Origin: Siccirubricoccus phaeus
GTDB taxonomy: Bacteria > Pseudomonadota > Alphaproteobacteria > Acetobacterales > Acetobacteraceae
Assembly: GCF_008360935.1 (NCBI RefSeq)
Contig: NZ_SRXO01000002.1
Location: forward strand, 421,870 to 485,869
Length of the DNA: 64,000 nucleotides
Reading direction: 5' to 3'
The notes under the pieces are model-generated. The model searched no databases. It saw only the letters and a program-made list of their open reading frames with translations, and was not told the origin of the DNA. A program made the position numbers and the translations under genes. Shown here piece by piece: positions 42,709-61,897 of the stretch; position 1 is the first letter of the stretch, and each line of letters begins with the position of its first letter.

Positions 42709-44926
42709 AGTTGCGCGGCTTGGCCAGCTCGGCGATCCGCCGGACCAGCGCCGCCTGATCATAGGGCTTCTGCAGAACTTCGAAGTTATGGCTGGCGCTG
42801 CCTTCCACCGTGCCGGCGAAGCCGGTGGCGAGCAGCACCGGCATGCCTGGCCGGAGCCGCGTCACCTGCTGCGCCAGCTCGATGCCGGTCATGCCGCCCG
42901 GCATGACAATGTCGCTGAACAGCACGTCGAATTGCTCGCCGCGGCGGAGCAGCGCCATGGCTTCCAGCGCATCCTGTGCCGCGATCACCCGGAAGCCGGC
43001 ATCGCGCAGCGTCTCCGCCGCCACGTCCCGCACCCGCTCATCATCCTCCACCACCAGGATCGAGGCGCGGGCCAGGGTCGGCACCCCCTCCGGGGGCGGG
43101 GGCAAAGGGGGGCCCGGGCGGGCCGGCGGCTCCTCCGCCACCGGCAGATAGAGCGTGACCACCGCGCCCTCGCCGGGCGTGCTGTCGATCGCCACATGGC
43201 CGCCGAGCTGGCGGACGAAGCCGAAGACCTGGGAGAGGCCGAGGCCGGTGCCCTTGCCCTGGGGCTTGGTGGTGAAGAAAGGCTCGAAGGCCCGCTCCCG
43301 CACCTCCGGCGCCATGCCGGTGCCGGTATCGCGCAGCGAGATCGCGACATACTCGCCCGGCTGGGCATCCGGGTTGCCGACCAGCAGCGCCTGGTCCAGC
43401 CGTGCCAGGCGGGTGGTGAGGGTGACGGTGCCGCCGCGCGGCATGGCGTCCCGCGCATTGATCGCCAGGTTCAGCAGCGCCGCCTCGAGCTGCGCGGCAT
43501 CGGCGCGGCAGGCCGGCAGATCGGTCTCCAGCACCGGGGCCAGGGTCACGGTCTCCCCCAGGGCGCGCTGGATCAGCGGGGTGAAGCCGCGGACCAGCTC
43601 ATTCGCATCCAGGCTTTCGGTGTGCAGCCGCTGGCGCCGGGCGAAGGCCAGCAGGCTGGCATTCAGCTTGGCGCCGCGCTGCACCGCGTCCCGCGCCGCG
43701 CCCAGCAGCTTCTTCACCCGCTCATCCGCCGCGCTGCCGATATGGCGTTCCAGCAGATGCACCGTGCCGAGGATGGCGGTGAGCAGGTTGTTGAAATCAT
43801 GCGCGATGCCGCCGGTCAGCCGCCCCAGCGCCTCCAGCCGCTGGGCCTGCATCAGCCCGGCCTCCGCCGCCTCGCGCCGGGCGATCTCGGCGCGCAGCTC
43901 GTCCGCGGTCTGGGAGAGGCGGAGCTGCACCCGCTGCTCGGAGCGCCAGCGGCGGATGGCCAGCAGGGTGGTGAGGCTGAGGGCGAGGGCGACGAAGGCA
44001 CAGGTGACGGCGGTGACGGCGGTGTTGTGCCACCATTCCGCCGCCACCTGGTCCAGGGAGCGGGTGGCGGAGACGACCAGCCCATGCTCCCCCACCTTAC
44101 GGAAGGCGGTCAGCCATTCGCCGCGGCTGCCGAAGCGGGCGATGGCGGCGCCGGTCTCCGGCGGGTTGCGCACCATGGCCGGCACCTCGCCCGGCACCGG
44201 CGCCTCGAACAGCTCGTCGCCGCTGGAAGGGTAGGCGGCCAGGATCTGCCCATCGGTGCGCAGCAGGGCGAAATTGGTGCGGCCGGTCGGGTCCAGCGCC
44301 TGCCATTGGGCGCGGAAATAGGCGGGCAGCATGTTGCCCATCACCGCCCCGTCGAATTTCCCGTCCGGGGCGGTGCGGGGGCGGCCGGCGACGAAGCCGA
44401 CGATGCCGGTGAGGCGGGAGAGCCGCGGCCGGCCGAAGACCAGCCCTTGCGCCCCGTTCCGCATCGCCGGGAAGTAGTCGCGCTGCGAGGTGTCGAATTG
44501 CGGCGTCGGCCAGGCGATGCTGAGCAGCGCCAGCCTGCCGTCCGGCCGGACCAGGTGCAGCGAGATCATCTGCGCCACGCTCTCATCCAGCGAGAGCATC
44601 CAGCGCTGGATGGCTTCGCCTTCCGCGTCGATCTGCGCCCAATCCATGCCGCGCACCCGATCCTCGATGCGGTCCAGCACCAGGGCGCTGGTTTCCACCA
44701 CCTTCAGCGCATGCTCGCGGGCGATGGCGGATTGCCGGTCCACATCGGCCAGGGCCTCCTCGTGCAATTGCTGCCGGTCATAGGAAGCGGCGCCGATCAG
44801 GACGAGCAGCGGGACGAGGATGGAGCAGACCAGGAGGATGCGGAGGGAGAAGGGCACGCGCCCTGGCGCAGCGCCAGGGCCGGCCTGCCGCGCAGCCTGG
44901 CCCGGGACGTCCTGCTCCGTCGGCAT
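42695..44926 (-). CDS. hybrid sensor histidine kinase with receiver domain
   Basis: This 743-aa inner-membrane sensor has TM1 at about 27-48, a periplasmic sensor of about 250 residues resembling double-Cache (YFPAMRNG, GNMLPAYFRAQW), and TM2 at about 302-324. A coiled linker follows, then HisKA with GGIAHDFNNLLTAI (His376), HATPase motifs NLAINARDAM, DTGTGM and GKGTGLGLSQVFG, and a C-terminal receiver with VVEDDERVRD and phospho-acceptor Asp in LFSDIVMPG. ATG at 44926 has GAGGAAG upstream. No separate response regulator is adjacent, so output may go by an unlinked regulator. Confidence 0.92.
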   Translation of the reverse strand: MPTEQDVPGQAARQAGPGAAPGRVPFSLRILLVCSILVPLLVLIGAASYDRQQLHEEALADVDRQSAIAREHALKVVETSALVLDRIEDRVRGMDWAQIDAEGEAIQRWMLSLDESVAQMISLHLVRPDGRLALLSIAWPTPQFDTSQRDYFPAMRNGAQGLVFGRPRLSRLTGIVGFVAGRPRTAPDGKFDGAVMGNMLPAYFRAQWQALDPTGRTNFALLRTDGQILAAYPSSGDELFEAPVPGEVPAMVRNPPETGAAIARFGSRGEWLTAFRKVGEHGLVVSATRSLDQVAAEWWHNTAVTAVTCAFVALALSLTTLLAIRRWRSEQRVQLRLSQTADELRAEIARREAAEAGLMQAQRLEALGRLTGGIAHDFNNLLTAILGTVHLLERHIGSAADERVKKLLGAARDAVQRGAKLNASLLAFARRQRLHTESLDANELVRGFTPLIQRALGETVTLAPVLETDLPACRADAAQLEAALLNLAINARDAMPRGGTVTLTTRLARLDQALLVGNPDAQPGEYVAISLRDTGTGMAPEVRERAFEPFFTTKPQGKGTGLGLSQVFGFVRQLGGHVAIDSTPGEGAVVTLYLPVAEEPPARPGPPLPPPPEGVPTLARASILVVEDDERVRDVAAETLRDAGFRVIAAQDALEAMALLRRGEQFDVLFSDIVMPGGMTGIELAQQVTRLRPGMPVLLATGFAGTVEGSASHNFEVLQKPYDQAALVRRIAELAKPRNFSVA

Positions 44927-45190
44927 CACGGCTTCCTCGCAACGGGTCCGCACGATGGCGCGGCATCGGCCGGGAGGCTGTTCATTTTCCTGTGATCGAA
45001 ATGTTCTCAGGAGAATCCTGACCCCATCCGGAAGCCTTGGCAATGCCGCCGCTGAAATGTTGCGCAGATGGGACTGCCCCCGGCGGCAATGCCGCCAGCT
45101 TCCGGCGGAGGGCCGCCCGCTGCGGCCCGCCGGGGTGCCGGCTGCCGGCAGCGCGGCCGGGGCCCCGCCGCGACTCCGCCGCTGCCCCGC

Positions 45191-48184
<2,994 letters not shown>

Positions 48185-48251
48185 CGCCGCCTCCGGCCGC
48201 TCCGCGATCACCGCCTCCGGCCGCCCCGCGTCGGGCGGCGCGGCACCGTCC

Positions 48252-48488
48252 TCAGTGATGATCGCCTCCGCCGCTGCCCGGCTTCAGCACATAGGTGATG
48301 GAGCAATAGGGGCAGCACACCTCGGTCTCGCCGTCATTGATGCGGAGCCACACGCGGGGATGGCCGAGGCCGCCGACGCCGATCTCGCCGTCGCAGGGGA
48401 TGCTGCGGCTGGTCACCTCGATCCGCTGCACCGGGGTGATGCCGGGCAGGGGCTTCGGCGCGTAGCCGGTCTGTTTGGCGTCGCGCAT
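48252..48488 (-). CDS. zinc-finger (zf-CHCC) protein, NDUFS6-like
   Basis: This 78-aa protein has the CHCC zinc-binding pattern SIPCDGEIGVGGLGHPRVWL and CCPYCSITYVL, shared with a mitochondrial complex I accessory subunit. Its bacterial role is unclear but may concern complex I assembly. GAGGAG lies 5 nt before the ATG. It is followed by polA on the same strand. Confidence 0.9.
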   Translation of the reverse strand: MRDAKQTGYAPKPLPGITPVQRIEVTSRSIPCDGEIGVGGLGHPRVWLRINDGETEVCCPYCSITYVLKPGSGGGDHH

Positions 48489-48554
48489 CGCGCTCCTCGT
48501 GGAAGATCCTTGGGTGCGGGGCAGTTTACCGGGGGTGGGCGGTGCGGGCCAGTG

Positions 48555-48771
48555 CACACGGGGGCTCCGCCCACGAAACCCCCGACAGGGAGCGCTGCCC
48601 CCCTTGGCAGCAGTGCCGCCAACCGCCACCAGGGACCGGACCGATCCCGGTCTGAGTTTCAGACCCGAGGTTCGACCCTGCCGACTCGCACCGGGGTCCG
48701 GGGAGGGGTCCCCTCCCCGGCGGGGTCCAGGGGCAGCGCCCCTGGCGGGGGTTCGGGGGCGGAGCCCCCGC
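48555..48771. repeat. composite intergenic repeat, family M (orientation variant)
   Basis: It contains a block (48592-48650, GCGCTGCC...GGCAGCAGTGCCGCCAACC...GGGACCGGACCG) shared with 63717-63773 in the same orientation. The adjacent 29-bp module (48660-48688, from CAGACCCGAGG to TGCCGACTCG) is present at 63784-63812 as its reverse complement. GC hairpins follow, including CCAGGGGC AGC GCCCCTGG at 48727-48745. No gene is seen. Confidence 0.65.
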
Positions 48772-49704
48772 TCACCCCGCCCGCGGATGCGCCTTCCGCC
48801 AGGTCTCCAGCAGCCCCGCCGCATCCACCGCCGTGTAGCGCTGGGTGGTGGAGAGGCTGGCATGCCCCAGCAGCTCCTGGATGCTGCGCAGATCGGCCCC
48901 GCCGCCCAGCAGATGGGTGGCGAAGGAATGCCGCAGCGCATGCGGCGTCGCATGTTCCGGCAGCCCGGCCAGGCGGCGGTAATGCCGCAGCGCGCGCTGC
49001 GCCACCGCCGGGTCCAGCCTGGCGCCGCGGGCGCCGCGGAACAGCGGCTCCTCCGGCCGCGCCCCGGGGCGCAGGGCGAGATAGGCGGCGATGGCCTGCC
49101 GCACCACCGGCAGCACCGGCACCAGCCGGGGCTTGGACCCCTTGCCGAGGACCCGGAGCCCCGCCTCGCTGCCCGGCAGGGGGGCGTCGCGCACATCCAG
49201 CGCCAGCGCCTCGCCGAGCCGCAATCCGCAGCCATAGAGCAGGGTGAAAAGCGCCGTGTCGCGGGCCGCCTGCTCGGCCGGCGCCTCGGCGCGGCGCGGG
49301 TCGTGCACCTGGCCGATATCGGTGGCCACCTCCCTGGCCTGGGCGGCGGTGAGGGCGCGGGGGATGGGCGGCTTCAGCCGCGGCCCGCGCAGCCCGCCCA
49401 GCGCCGGCACCGGCAGGCCCTGGCTGCGGCCGAGATGCCGCAGGAAGCCGCGGATGGCCGCAAGCTGCCGCGCCCGCGTGGCAGGGCCGGCCCCGGCCGC
49501 GGCACGGGCGGCGAGGAAGCCGCGCAGATCGGCGGCGCGCAGCGTGGCGAGGGCGGCGGCATCCGGCTCCTCCCCCAGATGGCCGGTGAGGAAGGCGAGG
49601 AAATCCCCGGTGTCGCGGCCATAGGCCTCGACCGTATGGGCCGCGGCGCGGCGTTCCCGGGCCAGCCAATCCAGGTAGCGGGCCCGGGCCTCGGCGCCGG
49701 TCAT
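48772..49704 (-). CDS. xerC: tyrosine recombinase XerC
   Basis: This 310-aa site-specific recombinase resolves chromosome dimers at dif. It has an N-terminal core-binding domain, then catalytic Arg (CGLRLGEAL), Lys (GKGSKPR), HxxR (HALRHSF), His (LLGHASLSTTQ) and the nucleophile Tyr (RYTAVD). ATG at 49704 is preferred over an upstream TTG at 49761. The fsa-DUF484-xerC order is a host housekeeping arrangement, which argues against a phage integrase. Confidence 0.93.
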   Translation of the reverse strand: MTGAEARARYLDWLARERRAAAHTVEAYGRDTGDFLAFLTGHLGEEPDAAALATLRAADLRGFLAARAAAGAGPATRARQLAAIRGFLRHLGRSQGLPVPALGGLRGPRLKPPIPRALTAAQAREVATDIGQVHDPRRAEAPAEQAARDTALFTLLYGCGLRLGEALALDVRDAPLPGSEAGLRVLGKGSKPRLVPVLPVVRQAIAAYLALRPGARPEEPLFRGARGARLDPAVAQRALRHYRRLAGLPEHATPHALRHSFATHLLGGGADLRSIQELLGHASLSTTQRYTAVDAAGLLETWRKAHPRAG

Positions 49705-49800
49705 GGGCGGGCGATTCGGGTCATCGGGCGAGGATTTCCGAACCGCCCCCGGCCTGTCCAATTCGCAGGCCGGGCGGGGGGCGGCTGTCCCGGATCATGC

Positions 49801-49944
49801 CGCCCGGCGCCTGTCGCGGCCTTGCCGCGGAGGCTGTGCGGAACTGAGGGAAAGCAGCCTCTCCCGGGCTGCCCCACGGAGCCGCGCCAGCGGCCTCGTG
49901 GGGAACAAGGCGTCCCCATGGCGGCACGCAGCGCCGTGGTGGGG
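49801..49944. repeat. two-hairpin element, copy E5 (with doubled hairpin a)
   Basis: A degenerate hairpin b (CCTGTCGCGGC CTT GCCGCGGAGG, 49810-49833) is followed by GCTGTGCGG. Then come two hairpin-a units: CCCCACGGAGCCGC...GCGGCCTCGTGGGG at 49872-49903 and CCCCATGGCG...CGCCGTGGTGGGG at 49914-49944. The second abuts the stop of the DUF484 gene. The element fills the DUF484-xerC gap. Confidence 0.7.
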
Positions 49945-49948
49945 AGCG

Positions 49949-50626
49949 CTATCGGGAGAGCGCCGCCGCCACGGCCCGGCCGAGGAAGGCCAGGGTGGCC
50001 AGGGCCTGGCGGGCGGGCAGCGCCGCCGCATCCCGGGCGCCCAGGGTCAGCAGGGTCGGGTGGCCGGTCCAGAACGGCACCCGCACCAGCGCGTCGCGGC
50101 AGACCAGCGCGGCGGCCTCCTGGTGCAGCAGCTCCGCCTCCCCGGCCGGCGTCGCCCGCACCACCGCATCCCGCCCTGGCGGCAGCAGGCGGGAGACGGT
50201 GCCGCGCGGCAGCGGCAGGATGCCGCGGCGGTCCGGCTTCTCGCTCATCAGCGTGCAGGTCTCGATGCCGAGCAGCGCCGGCAGCTCCTGCGTCACCGTA
50301 TCCACCACGTCATTGGTGCGCATCAGCGCCAGCACGGCGAGGCGGACGCGGATGGTCAGGCCATGGCCGGCACGGCCGGCGGTGACGGCGGCATCGATCT
50401 CCGCCTCCAGGCTGCGGGCCCGACGGCGCTCGGCGGAGAGCATGGCCGCCATATGGTCGGCCAGGCGTTCGCCATGCACGCGCTTCGGCGGCTCCAGCAC
50501 CCGATAGAGCTCCGGCCGCTCGGCCAGGAAGTCCGGATGGAGGAGGAGGAATTCGGCAACCGCCTGGGCGGTCGGCTGACCGGTCTCGGGAAGGACCGGC
50601 AGCAGCGAGGCTTCGGAGAGGGGCAT
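49949..50626 (-). CDS. DUF484 family protein
   Basis: This 225-aa cytoplasmic protein has an N-terminal helix (VAEFLLLHPDFLAERPEL) and a GAF-like C-terminal region, as in the YigA/DUF484 family that is commonly linked to xerC. The function is unknown. The start ATG at 50626 lies 3 nt after the fsa stop; an in-frame TTG at 50659 is less likely. It lies between fsa and xerC, separated from xerC by repeat element E5. Confidence 0.88.
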   Translation of the reverse strand: MPLSEASLLPVLPETGQPTAQAVAEFLLLHPDFLAERPELYRVLEPPKRVHGERLADHMAAMLSAERRRARSLEAEIDAAVTAGRAGHGLTIRVRLAVLALMRTNDVVDTVTQELPALLGIETCTLMSEKPDRRGILPLPRGTVSRLLPPGRDAVVRATPAGEAELLHQEAAALVCRDALVRVPFWTGHPTLLTLGARDAAALPARQALATLAFLGRAVAAALSR

Positions 50627-50628
50627 GG

Positions 50629-51285
50629 TTACAGGATGCTCTGGCCGGTCTTGCGCCAATCGGCCAGGAAGGCCTCAAGCCCCCGATCCGTCAGCGGGTG
50701 CTTGAGGAGCTGGCGGATGACCGAAGGCGGCAGGGTGGCAACCCCGGCGCCGAGCTTCGCGGCCTCCACCAGATGCATCGGGTGGCGAATGGACGCCACC
50801 AGGACTTCAGTCTTAAAATGCGGGTAGTTGCGGTATATTTTCACGATATCGGCGATGAGCTGCATGCCGTCCGTGGCGATGTCGTCCAGCCTTCCCACAA
50901 AGGGGGAGATGAAGGCGGCCCCCGCCTTCGCCGCCAGCAGCGCCTGGGCCGGGGAGAAGCAGAGGGTGACATTGACCAGCGTGCCTTCCTCCGAGAGCGC
51001 CCGGCAGGTGCGCAGCCCGGCCTCGGTCAGCGGCACCTTCACCGCGACGTTGGGGGCGATGCCGCGGAGATACCGACCCTCGGCCAGCATCGGCTCATAT
51101 TCCGTGGCGGTCACCTCGGCCGAGACCGGACCCGGGGTGATGGCGCAGATCTCGGCGATGATCTCGGCCATGCGGCGGCCGGATTTGGCGATCAGGCTCG
51201 GGTTGGTGGTCACGCCATCCACCAGCCCGCTTTCGGCCAGCGCGCGGATATCCGCGACCTCTGCGGTGTCCACGAAGAATTTCAT
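50629..51285 (-). CDS. fsa: transaldolase / fructose-6-phosphate aldolase (TalC/Fsa)
   Basis: This 218-aa class I aldolase has a short beta/alpha barrel. It begins [14 protein letters not shown] with [14 protein letters not shown], has the Schiff-base Lys in [13 protein letters not shown], and [26 protein letters not shown]. Length matches the small Fsa/TalC subfamily of the pentose phosphate pathway. It is divergent from priA, with 95 bp between them. Confidence 0.94.
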   Translation of the reverse strand: MKFFVDTAEVADIRALAESGLVDGVTTNPSLIAKSGRRMAEIIAEICAITPGPVSAEVTATEYEPMLAEGRYLRGIAPNVAVKVPLTEAGLRTCRALSEEGTLVNVTLCFSPAQALLAAKAGAAFISPFVGRLDDIATDGMQLIADIVKIYRNYPHFKTEVLVASIRHPMHLVEAAKLGAGVATLPPSVIRQLLKHPLTDRGLEAFLADWRKTGQSIL

Positions 51286-51380
51286 CGCTTGCGCAGTCCT
51301 TTGGCCGGGTGCCCGCAGGGCTCTTTGGGCAGGGGGATCACGGGTAGATTGTTTCAGCTTTGTTCTAGGCAGGATAGCTC

Positions 51381-53633
51381 ATGTCTGAGGGGCTGCGAAA
51401 GCACCGCGGTACAAAAGACACGCCGGGCGTTGCCGATTCGCCACGCGTCAGGGTGCTCCTGCCTTTGCCACTTGCGGGTGCATACGATTATCGAACTCCC
51501 GCAGTCCTGTCGATCAATTCTGGCGATTTCGTCACCGTTCCGCTCAACCACAGAGACATAATCGGAGTCGTATGGGATTCGTCTCCGGAACAAGAGACAA
51601 CGCCGATCGCCGAGCACCGGCTGCGCCCGGTAACCGCTGCGCTTCCGGTGCCACGGATGACGCCGAGCCTGCGCCGCTTCATCGACTGGGTGGCCGCCTA
51701 TACGCTGAGCCCGCCCGGCGCCGTGCTGCGCATGGCGATGAGCGTGCCGGCGGCGCTGGAGCCGCCGACGCCGCAGGCCGGCTGGATGCTGGCCGGGCCG
51801 GGCAGCAACCGCCAGCCCCGCATCACCCCGGAGCGGGCGCGGGTGCTGGCCGTGCTGCGCCCGGGCGAGGCCATGGCCGGCGCCCGCATCGCCGAGGCGG
51901 CCCAGGTCTCCCCCGGCGTGCTGCGCGGCATGGCGGAGGCCGGGCTGCTGCGCCCCGCCTTGCTGCCGCTCGCCAGCCGCTTCGCCCGGCCGGACCCGGA
52001 CCATCCCGGCTCGGCGCTGGGGCCGGAGCAGGCGGTGGCGGCGGCCACGCTCAGTCGCCGGGTGGCGGCGCGGGAGTTCAGCGTGACGCTGCTGACCGGC
52101 GTCACCGGCTCCGGCAAGACGGAGGTCTATCTGGATGCCGTCGCCGAGTGCCTGCGCCCCAGGGACGGCAAGCCGGGCCGCCAGGCGCTGGTCCTGCTGC
52201 CGGAGATCGCGCTGTCCGCCCAGTGGCTGGACCGGTTCCGCGCCCGCTTCGGCGTCGCCCCGGCGCTTTGGCATTCCGAGGTGGGCGGCAAGACGCGGCG
52301 GGAAACCTGGCGGGCGGTGGCGGAGGGCCAGGCGCCGGTGGTGGTCGGCGCCCGCTCCGCGCTGTTCCTGCCCTTCCCCGATCTCGGCCTGGTCGTGGTC
52401 GATGAGGAGCACGAGGCCGCCTTCAAGCAGGAGGAGGGCGTCGTCTACCACGCCCGGGACATGGCGGTGGTCCGCGCCCGGCTGGCCGGGGCGGCCTGCG
52501 TGCTGGTCTCCGCCACACCGAGCCTCGAAAGCCTGACCAATGCCCGGACCGGCCGCTATCACGCCCTGCACCTGCCGCGGCGGCATGGCGGGGCGACCCT
52601 GCCTGAGGTCGGGATGATCGATCTCCGGGAGCATCCGCCGGAGCGCGGCCGCTTCCTCTCCCCGCCGCTGATCGCCGCGGTGGGGGCGGCGCTGGAACGG
52701 GGGGAGCAGGCGATGCTGTTCCTCAACCGCCGCGGCTACGCGCCGCTGACGCTGTGCCGGCATTGCGGCCACCGCATGCGCTGCCCGAATTGCACCGCTT
52801 GGCTGGTGGAGCACCGCGCCCAGCGCCGCCTGCAATGCCACCATTGCGGCCATGCCGAATCTCCGCCTGCCGAATGTCCTGAATGCGGCAGCGCCAACAG
52901 CCTGACGGCCATCGGCCCCGGGGTAGAGCGTGTGCTGGAAGAGGTTACCGATCTGTGGCCCGAGTCACGCCGTATTGTCATGGCCTCCGACACCATGCCG
53001 GGGCCGGCGGCGGCGGCGGCCGCGGCCCAGGCGATCCAGGACCGCGCGGTGGATCTCATCATCGGCACCCAGATCGTCGCCAAGGGCTGGCATTTCCCGC
53101 ATCTGACCCTGGTGGGGGTGGTGGATGCGGATCTCGGCCTGGCGGGGGGGGATCTGCGGGCGGCGGAGCGGACGGTGCAGTTGCTGCACCAGGTGGCCGG
53201 CCGGGCCGGGCGGGCGGAGGCGCCGGGCCAGGTGCTGCTGCAGAGCTATTCGCCGGAGCATCCGGTGATGCAGGCGCTGGTCTCCGGCGACCTGGACGCC
53301 TTCATGGCGGCGGAGGCGAACATCCGCCGCCCCGGCCATTGGCCGCCCTTCGGAAGGCTGGCGGCGCTGATCGTCAGCTCGGAGGATGAGCGGGAGGCGG
53401 ACAGGGCGGCGCGCGACCTGGGCCTGGCGGCGCCGGGGGGCGAGGGGGTGCAGGTGCTGGGCCCGGCGCCCGCGCCGCTGGCCCTGCTGCGCGGCCGGCA
53501 CCGCCGGCGGCTGCTGCTGAAGACGCGGCGGGACATCGCCGTGCAGCCCTTGCTGCGGGCATGGCTGGCGCGGGTGAAGGTGCCGAACAGCGTCCGGGTG
53601 CAGGTGGATGTCGATCCAGTGGCGTTTTTGTAG
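51381..53633 (+). CDS. priA: primosomal protein N' (replication restart helicase)
   Basis: This 750-aa superfamily 2 helicase restarts stalled replication forks. It has an N-terminal DNA-binding domain ([17 protein letters not shown]), Walker [18 protein letters not shown] helicase motif, SATPSLES, a zinc-binding insert with four CxxC pairs ([25 protein letters not shown]), GPGVERV and [22 protein letters not shown] precedes the ATG. It is followed immediately by repeat element E2. Confidence 0.95.
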   Translation: MSEGLRKHRGTKDTPGVADSPRVRVLLPLPLAGAYDYRTPAVLSINSGDFVTVPLNHRDIIGVVWDSSPEQETTPIAEHRLRPVTAALPVPRMTPSLRRFIDWVAAYTLSPPGAVLRMAMSVPAALEPPTPQAGWMLAGPGSNRQPRITPERARVLAVLRPGEAMAGARIAEAAQVSPGVLRGMAEAGLLRPALLPLASRFARPDPDHPGSALGPEQAVAAATLSRRVAAREFSVTLLTGVTGSGKTEVYLDAVAECLRPRDGKPGRQALVLLPEIALSAQWLDRFRARFGVAPALWHSEVGGKTRRETWRAVAEGQAPVVVGARSALFLPFPDLGLVVVDEEHEAAFKQEEGVVYHARDMAVVRARLAGAACVLVSATPSLESLTNARTGRYHALHLPRRHGGATLPEVGMIDLREHPPERGRFLSPPLIAAVGAALERGEQAMLFLNRRGYAPLTLCRHCGHRMRCPNCTAWLVEHRAQRRLQCHHCGHAESPPAECPECGSANSLTAIGPGVERVLEEVTDLWPESRRIVMASDTMPGPAAAAAAAQAIQDRAVDLIIGTQIVAKGWHFPHLTLVGVVDADLGLAGGDLRAAERTVQLLHQVAGRAGRAEAPGQVLLQSYSPEHPVMQALVSGDLDAFMAAEANIRRPGHWPPFGRLAALIVSSEDEREADRAARDLGLAAPGGEGVQVLGPAPAPLALLRGRHRRRLLLKTRRDIAVQPLLRAWLARVKVPNSVRVQVDVDPVAFL

Positions 53634-53634
53634 T

Positions 53635-53745
53635 CCCCACGAAGCCGCTGCGCGGCTCCGCGGGGGCCCCGGGGGCGCTGTGCTCTCGGGGCCTCGCACA
53701 GCCTGCCGCGGCAAAGCCGCGGCAGGGCAACGGGAGGCACGGTTG
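53635..53745. repeat. two-hairpin element, copy E2 (reverse orientation)
   Basis: Hairpin a (CCCCACGAAGCCG, loop CTGCG, CGGCTCCGCGGGG) is at 53635-53666, beginning 1 nt after the priA stop. Hairpin b (CCTGCCGCGGC AAA GCCGCGGCAGG) is at 53702-53726. The reverse complement aligns with E1 along its length, including GTTGCCCTG before and CTGTGCGAGG after hairpin b. Confidence 0.75.
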
Positions 53746-53854
53746 CGGGCGCGCGCGGTCCGGGCCGCGGGCCTTGCGGGCGGCCCCTGGGCGCCGCGTG
53801 GCGCCGAAACTTGCAGTGCGGCATGTGCGCATGGCGCACTATATTCGCAGACCC

Positions 53855-57920
<4,066 letters not shown>

Positions 57921-57947
57921 GGCCAAGCCAGGGGAGGGTAGCGGCCG

Positions 57948-60270
<2,323 letters not shown>

Positions 60271-60364
60271 GGGCGCCCGGCTTCGGCGGCGGCGCCTTCG
60301 CCGGCGGCCGCCTCCGGGGCCGGTTCAAGCTGCGGGCCGCGGCAACCGGGCCCGGCCGGCGGCG

Positions 60365-60420
60365 CTGGTTTCGGCCGCGGTCGCGGCGCTGATTTTGGGT
60401 GCTGATTCTGGGCGCGGTTT
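60365..60420. repeat. short direct repeats in the atpD-atpC gap
   Basis: Within the 231-bp gap, GCTGATTTTGGG, GCTGATTCTGGG and GCGGTTTCTGGG follow one another at about 14-18-bp spacing (about 60380-60425). The rest of the gap is GC-rich with a possible GGCGGCGG...CCGCCGG hairpin near 60285-60315 that might attenuate transcription after atpD. Confidence 0.5.
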
Positions 60421-60501
60421 CTGGGGGCGGTCGCGGCGGGCCGCGGCAGCTTCCCTGGCGGGTGGCTGGGCCCTCGCCGCTGGAATGACGGGGATGATGT
60501 G

Positions 60502-60915
60502 ATGGCCACCTTCCAGTTCGAACTCGTCTCGCCGGAGAAGCTGCTGCTCTCCCGCCCGGTGGAGATGGCGACCATCCCGGCCATCGAGGGCGAGATGGGC
60601 GTGCTGCCCGGCCATGCGCCGATGATCGTCGCCCTGCGCGGCGGCGTCATCCGGGTGCAGGAGAATGGCACGGAGACCGAGGCGCTGTTCGTCGCCGGCG
60701 GCTTCGCCGAGATCTCGGCGGCCCGCGTCACCGTGCTGGCGGATGAGGCGACGCCGCTCTCCAGCCTCTCCCGCGCCGAGTCGGAGCAGCGCCTGGCCGC
60801 CGCCGAGGCGGCGCTGCGCGAACTGCCCCTGACCGAGCCGGAGGCCAAGCGGGATGCCGCCATGGCCCGGGTCCTGGCCATGCAGGCCGCGGTGGCGGCG
60901 GCTGGCGCGGCCTGA
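60502..60915 (+). CDS. atpC: F1F0 ATP synthase subunit epsilon
   Basis: This 137-aa subunit has the beta-sandwich N-terminus FQFELVSPEKLLLSRPVEMATIP, the GEMGVLPGHAPMIVALRGG signature and a helical C-terminus that can inhibit ATPase activity. It is separated from atpD by 231 bp, more than is usual. ATG at 60502 is preceded in frame by GTG at 60499. Confidence 0.95.
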   Translation: MATFQFELVSPEKLLLSRPVEMATIPAIEGEMGVLPGHAPMIVALRGGVIRVQENGTETEALFVAGGFAEISAARVTVLADEATPLSSLSRAESEQRLAAAEAALRELPLTEPEAKRDAAMARVLAMQAAVAAAGAA

Positions 60916-61042
60916 AGGTCTCACCCGCTGCCGGAAACACGGTTCAGGGTTGAATCCTGCCGGCCCCCGGCGAACATTCCACGGAGAAGGGCGTTGAAGC
61001 GCTCCGGGGTAGGGGGATAGGCCGGTACGGCCTTGCTGCGCG

Positions 61043-61897
61043 ATGAAGCATTGGCGACTTGAGGATCTGCCGTGGGACCAGTTCGATCCCGCGAAGGTTG
61101 ACCCGGACATCATCCCGGCAGTGAAGGCTGCGGCGATGGTGGAGCGGAATGGCGGCGACTACGCCCGCTACCTGAATTCCGTCTTCCATGACGACCCGGA
61201 TTTCCGCCAGGCCGCCGACCATTGGGCGGTGGAGGAGATCCAGCACGGCGATGCGCTCGGCCGCTGGGCCTGCCTGGCTGATCCGGAATGGGACTACCAA
61301 TCGGCCTTCGCGCGCTACCGCGAGGGCTTCAAGATCGATGTCGAGGCCAGCGCCTCCATCCGCGGCTCCCGCAGCGGGGAGCTGATCGCCCGCTGCATGG
61401 TGGAGACCGGCACCAGCAGCTACTACACGGCGCTGGCCGAGGCGACGGAGGAGCCGGTGCTGCAGGCGCTCGGCCGGCAGATCGCGGCCGACGAGTACCG
61501 CCACTTCAAGCTCTTCTACGACCATCTGCGGCGCTATTTGAAGCGCGAGGACCTCTCCTTCCTACAGCGGCTGCGCATCGCCGCCGGGCGGGTGGGGGAG
61601 ACGGAGGATGACGAGCTGGCCTTCGCCTATCACTGCGCCAATGAGGATCCGGCGCTGGGCTATGACCATGCCCGCTGCACCGCCGGCTATATGGGCCGGG
61701 CGATGGGCTTCTACCGCTTCCGCCATATCGAGCGGAGCATGGGCATGATGTTCAAGACGGTAGGGCTGGTGCCGCGCGGGCGGATGGCCGATCTCGCCGC
61801 GCGGGCCGCCTGGCGGCTGCTCTGCTGGCGGCGGGACAAGTATCGGGATGCGCTGGCGCGGCAGCAGGCGGAGCTGGGGCTGAAGCTGGCGGCCTGA
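61043..61897 (+). CDS. ferritin-like di-iron protein
   Basis: This 284-aa helical protein has two ExxH motifs, EEIQH (about residues 64-68) and DEYRH (about 152-156), with intervening Glu in VETGTSSYY, enough to form a carboxylate-bridged di-iron site as in ferritin-like oxidases or acyl-ACP desaturase relatives. The C-terminal 80 residues are basic and helical (AARAAWRLLCWRRDKYRD) and might associate with membranes. No signal peptide is visible. The biochemical role is unknown. It stands alone 127 bp after the atp operon. Confidence 0.75.
   Translation: MKHWRLEDLPWDQFDPAKVDPDIIPAVKAAAMVERNGGDYARYLNSVFHDDPDFRQAADHWAVEEIQHGDALGRWACLADPEWDYQSAFARYREGFKIDVEASASIRGSRSGELIARCMVETGTSSYYTALAEATEEPVLQALGRQIAADEYRHFKLFYDHLRRYLKREDLSFLQRLRIAAGRVGETEDDELAFAYHCANEDPALGYDHARCTAGYMGRAMGFYRFRHIERSMGMMFKTVGLVPRGRMADLAARAAWRLLCWRRDKYRDALARQQAELGLKLAA

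Noticed and set aside
48660..48690. tRNA-like TTCGA motif in the gap upstream of the zf-CHCC gene
   Set aside because: GGTTCGACCC resembles a T-loop, but no acceptor stem or anticodon arm can be placed, and the sequence belongs to a repeated intergenic module.
48772..49704. Phage or integron integrase
   Set aside because: All catalytic residues fit XerC and the fsa-DUF484-xerC context is housekeeping; no attachment site, cassette array or phage gene is present.
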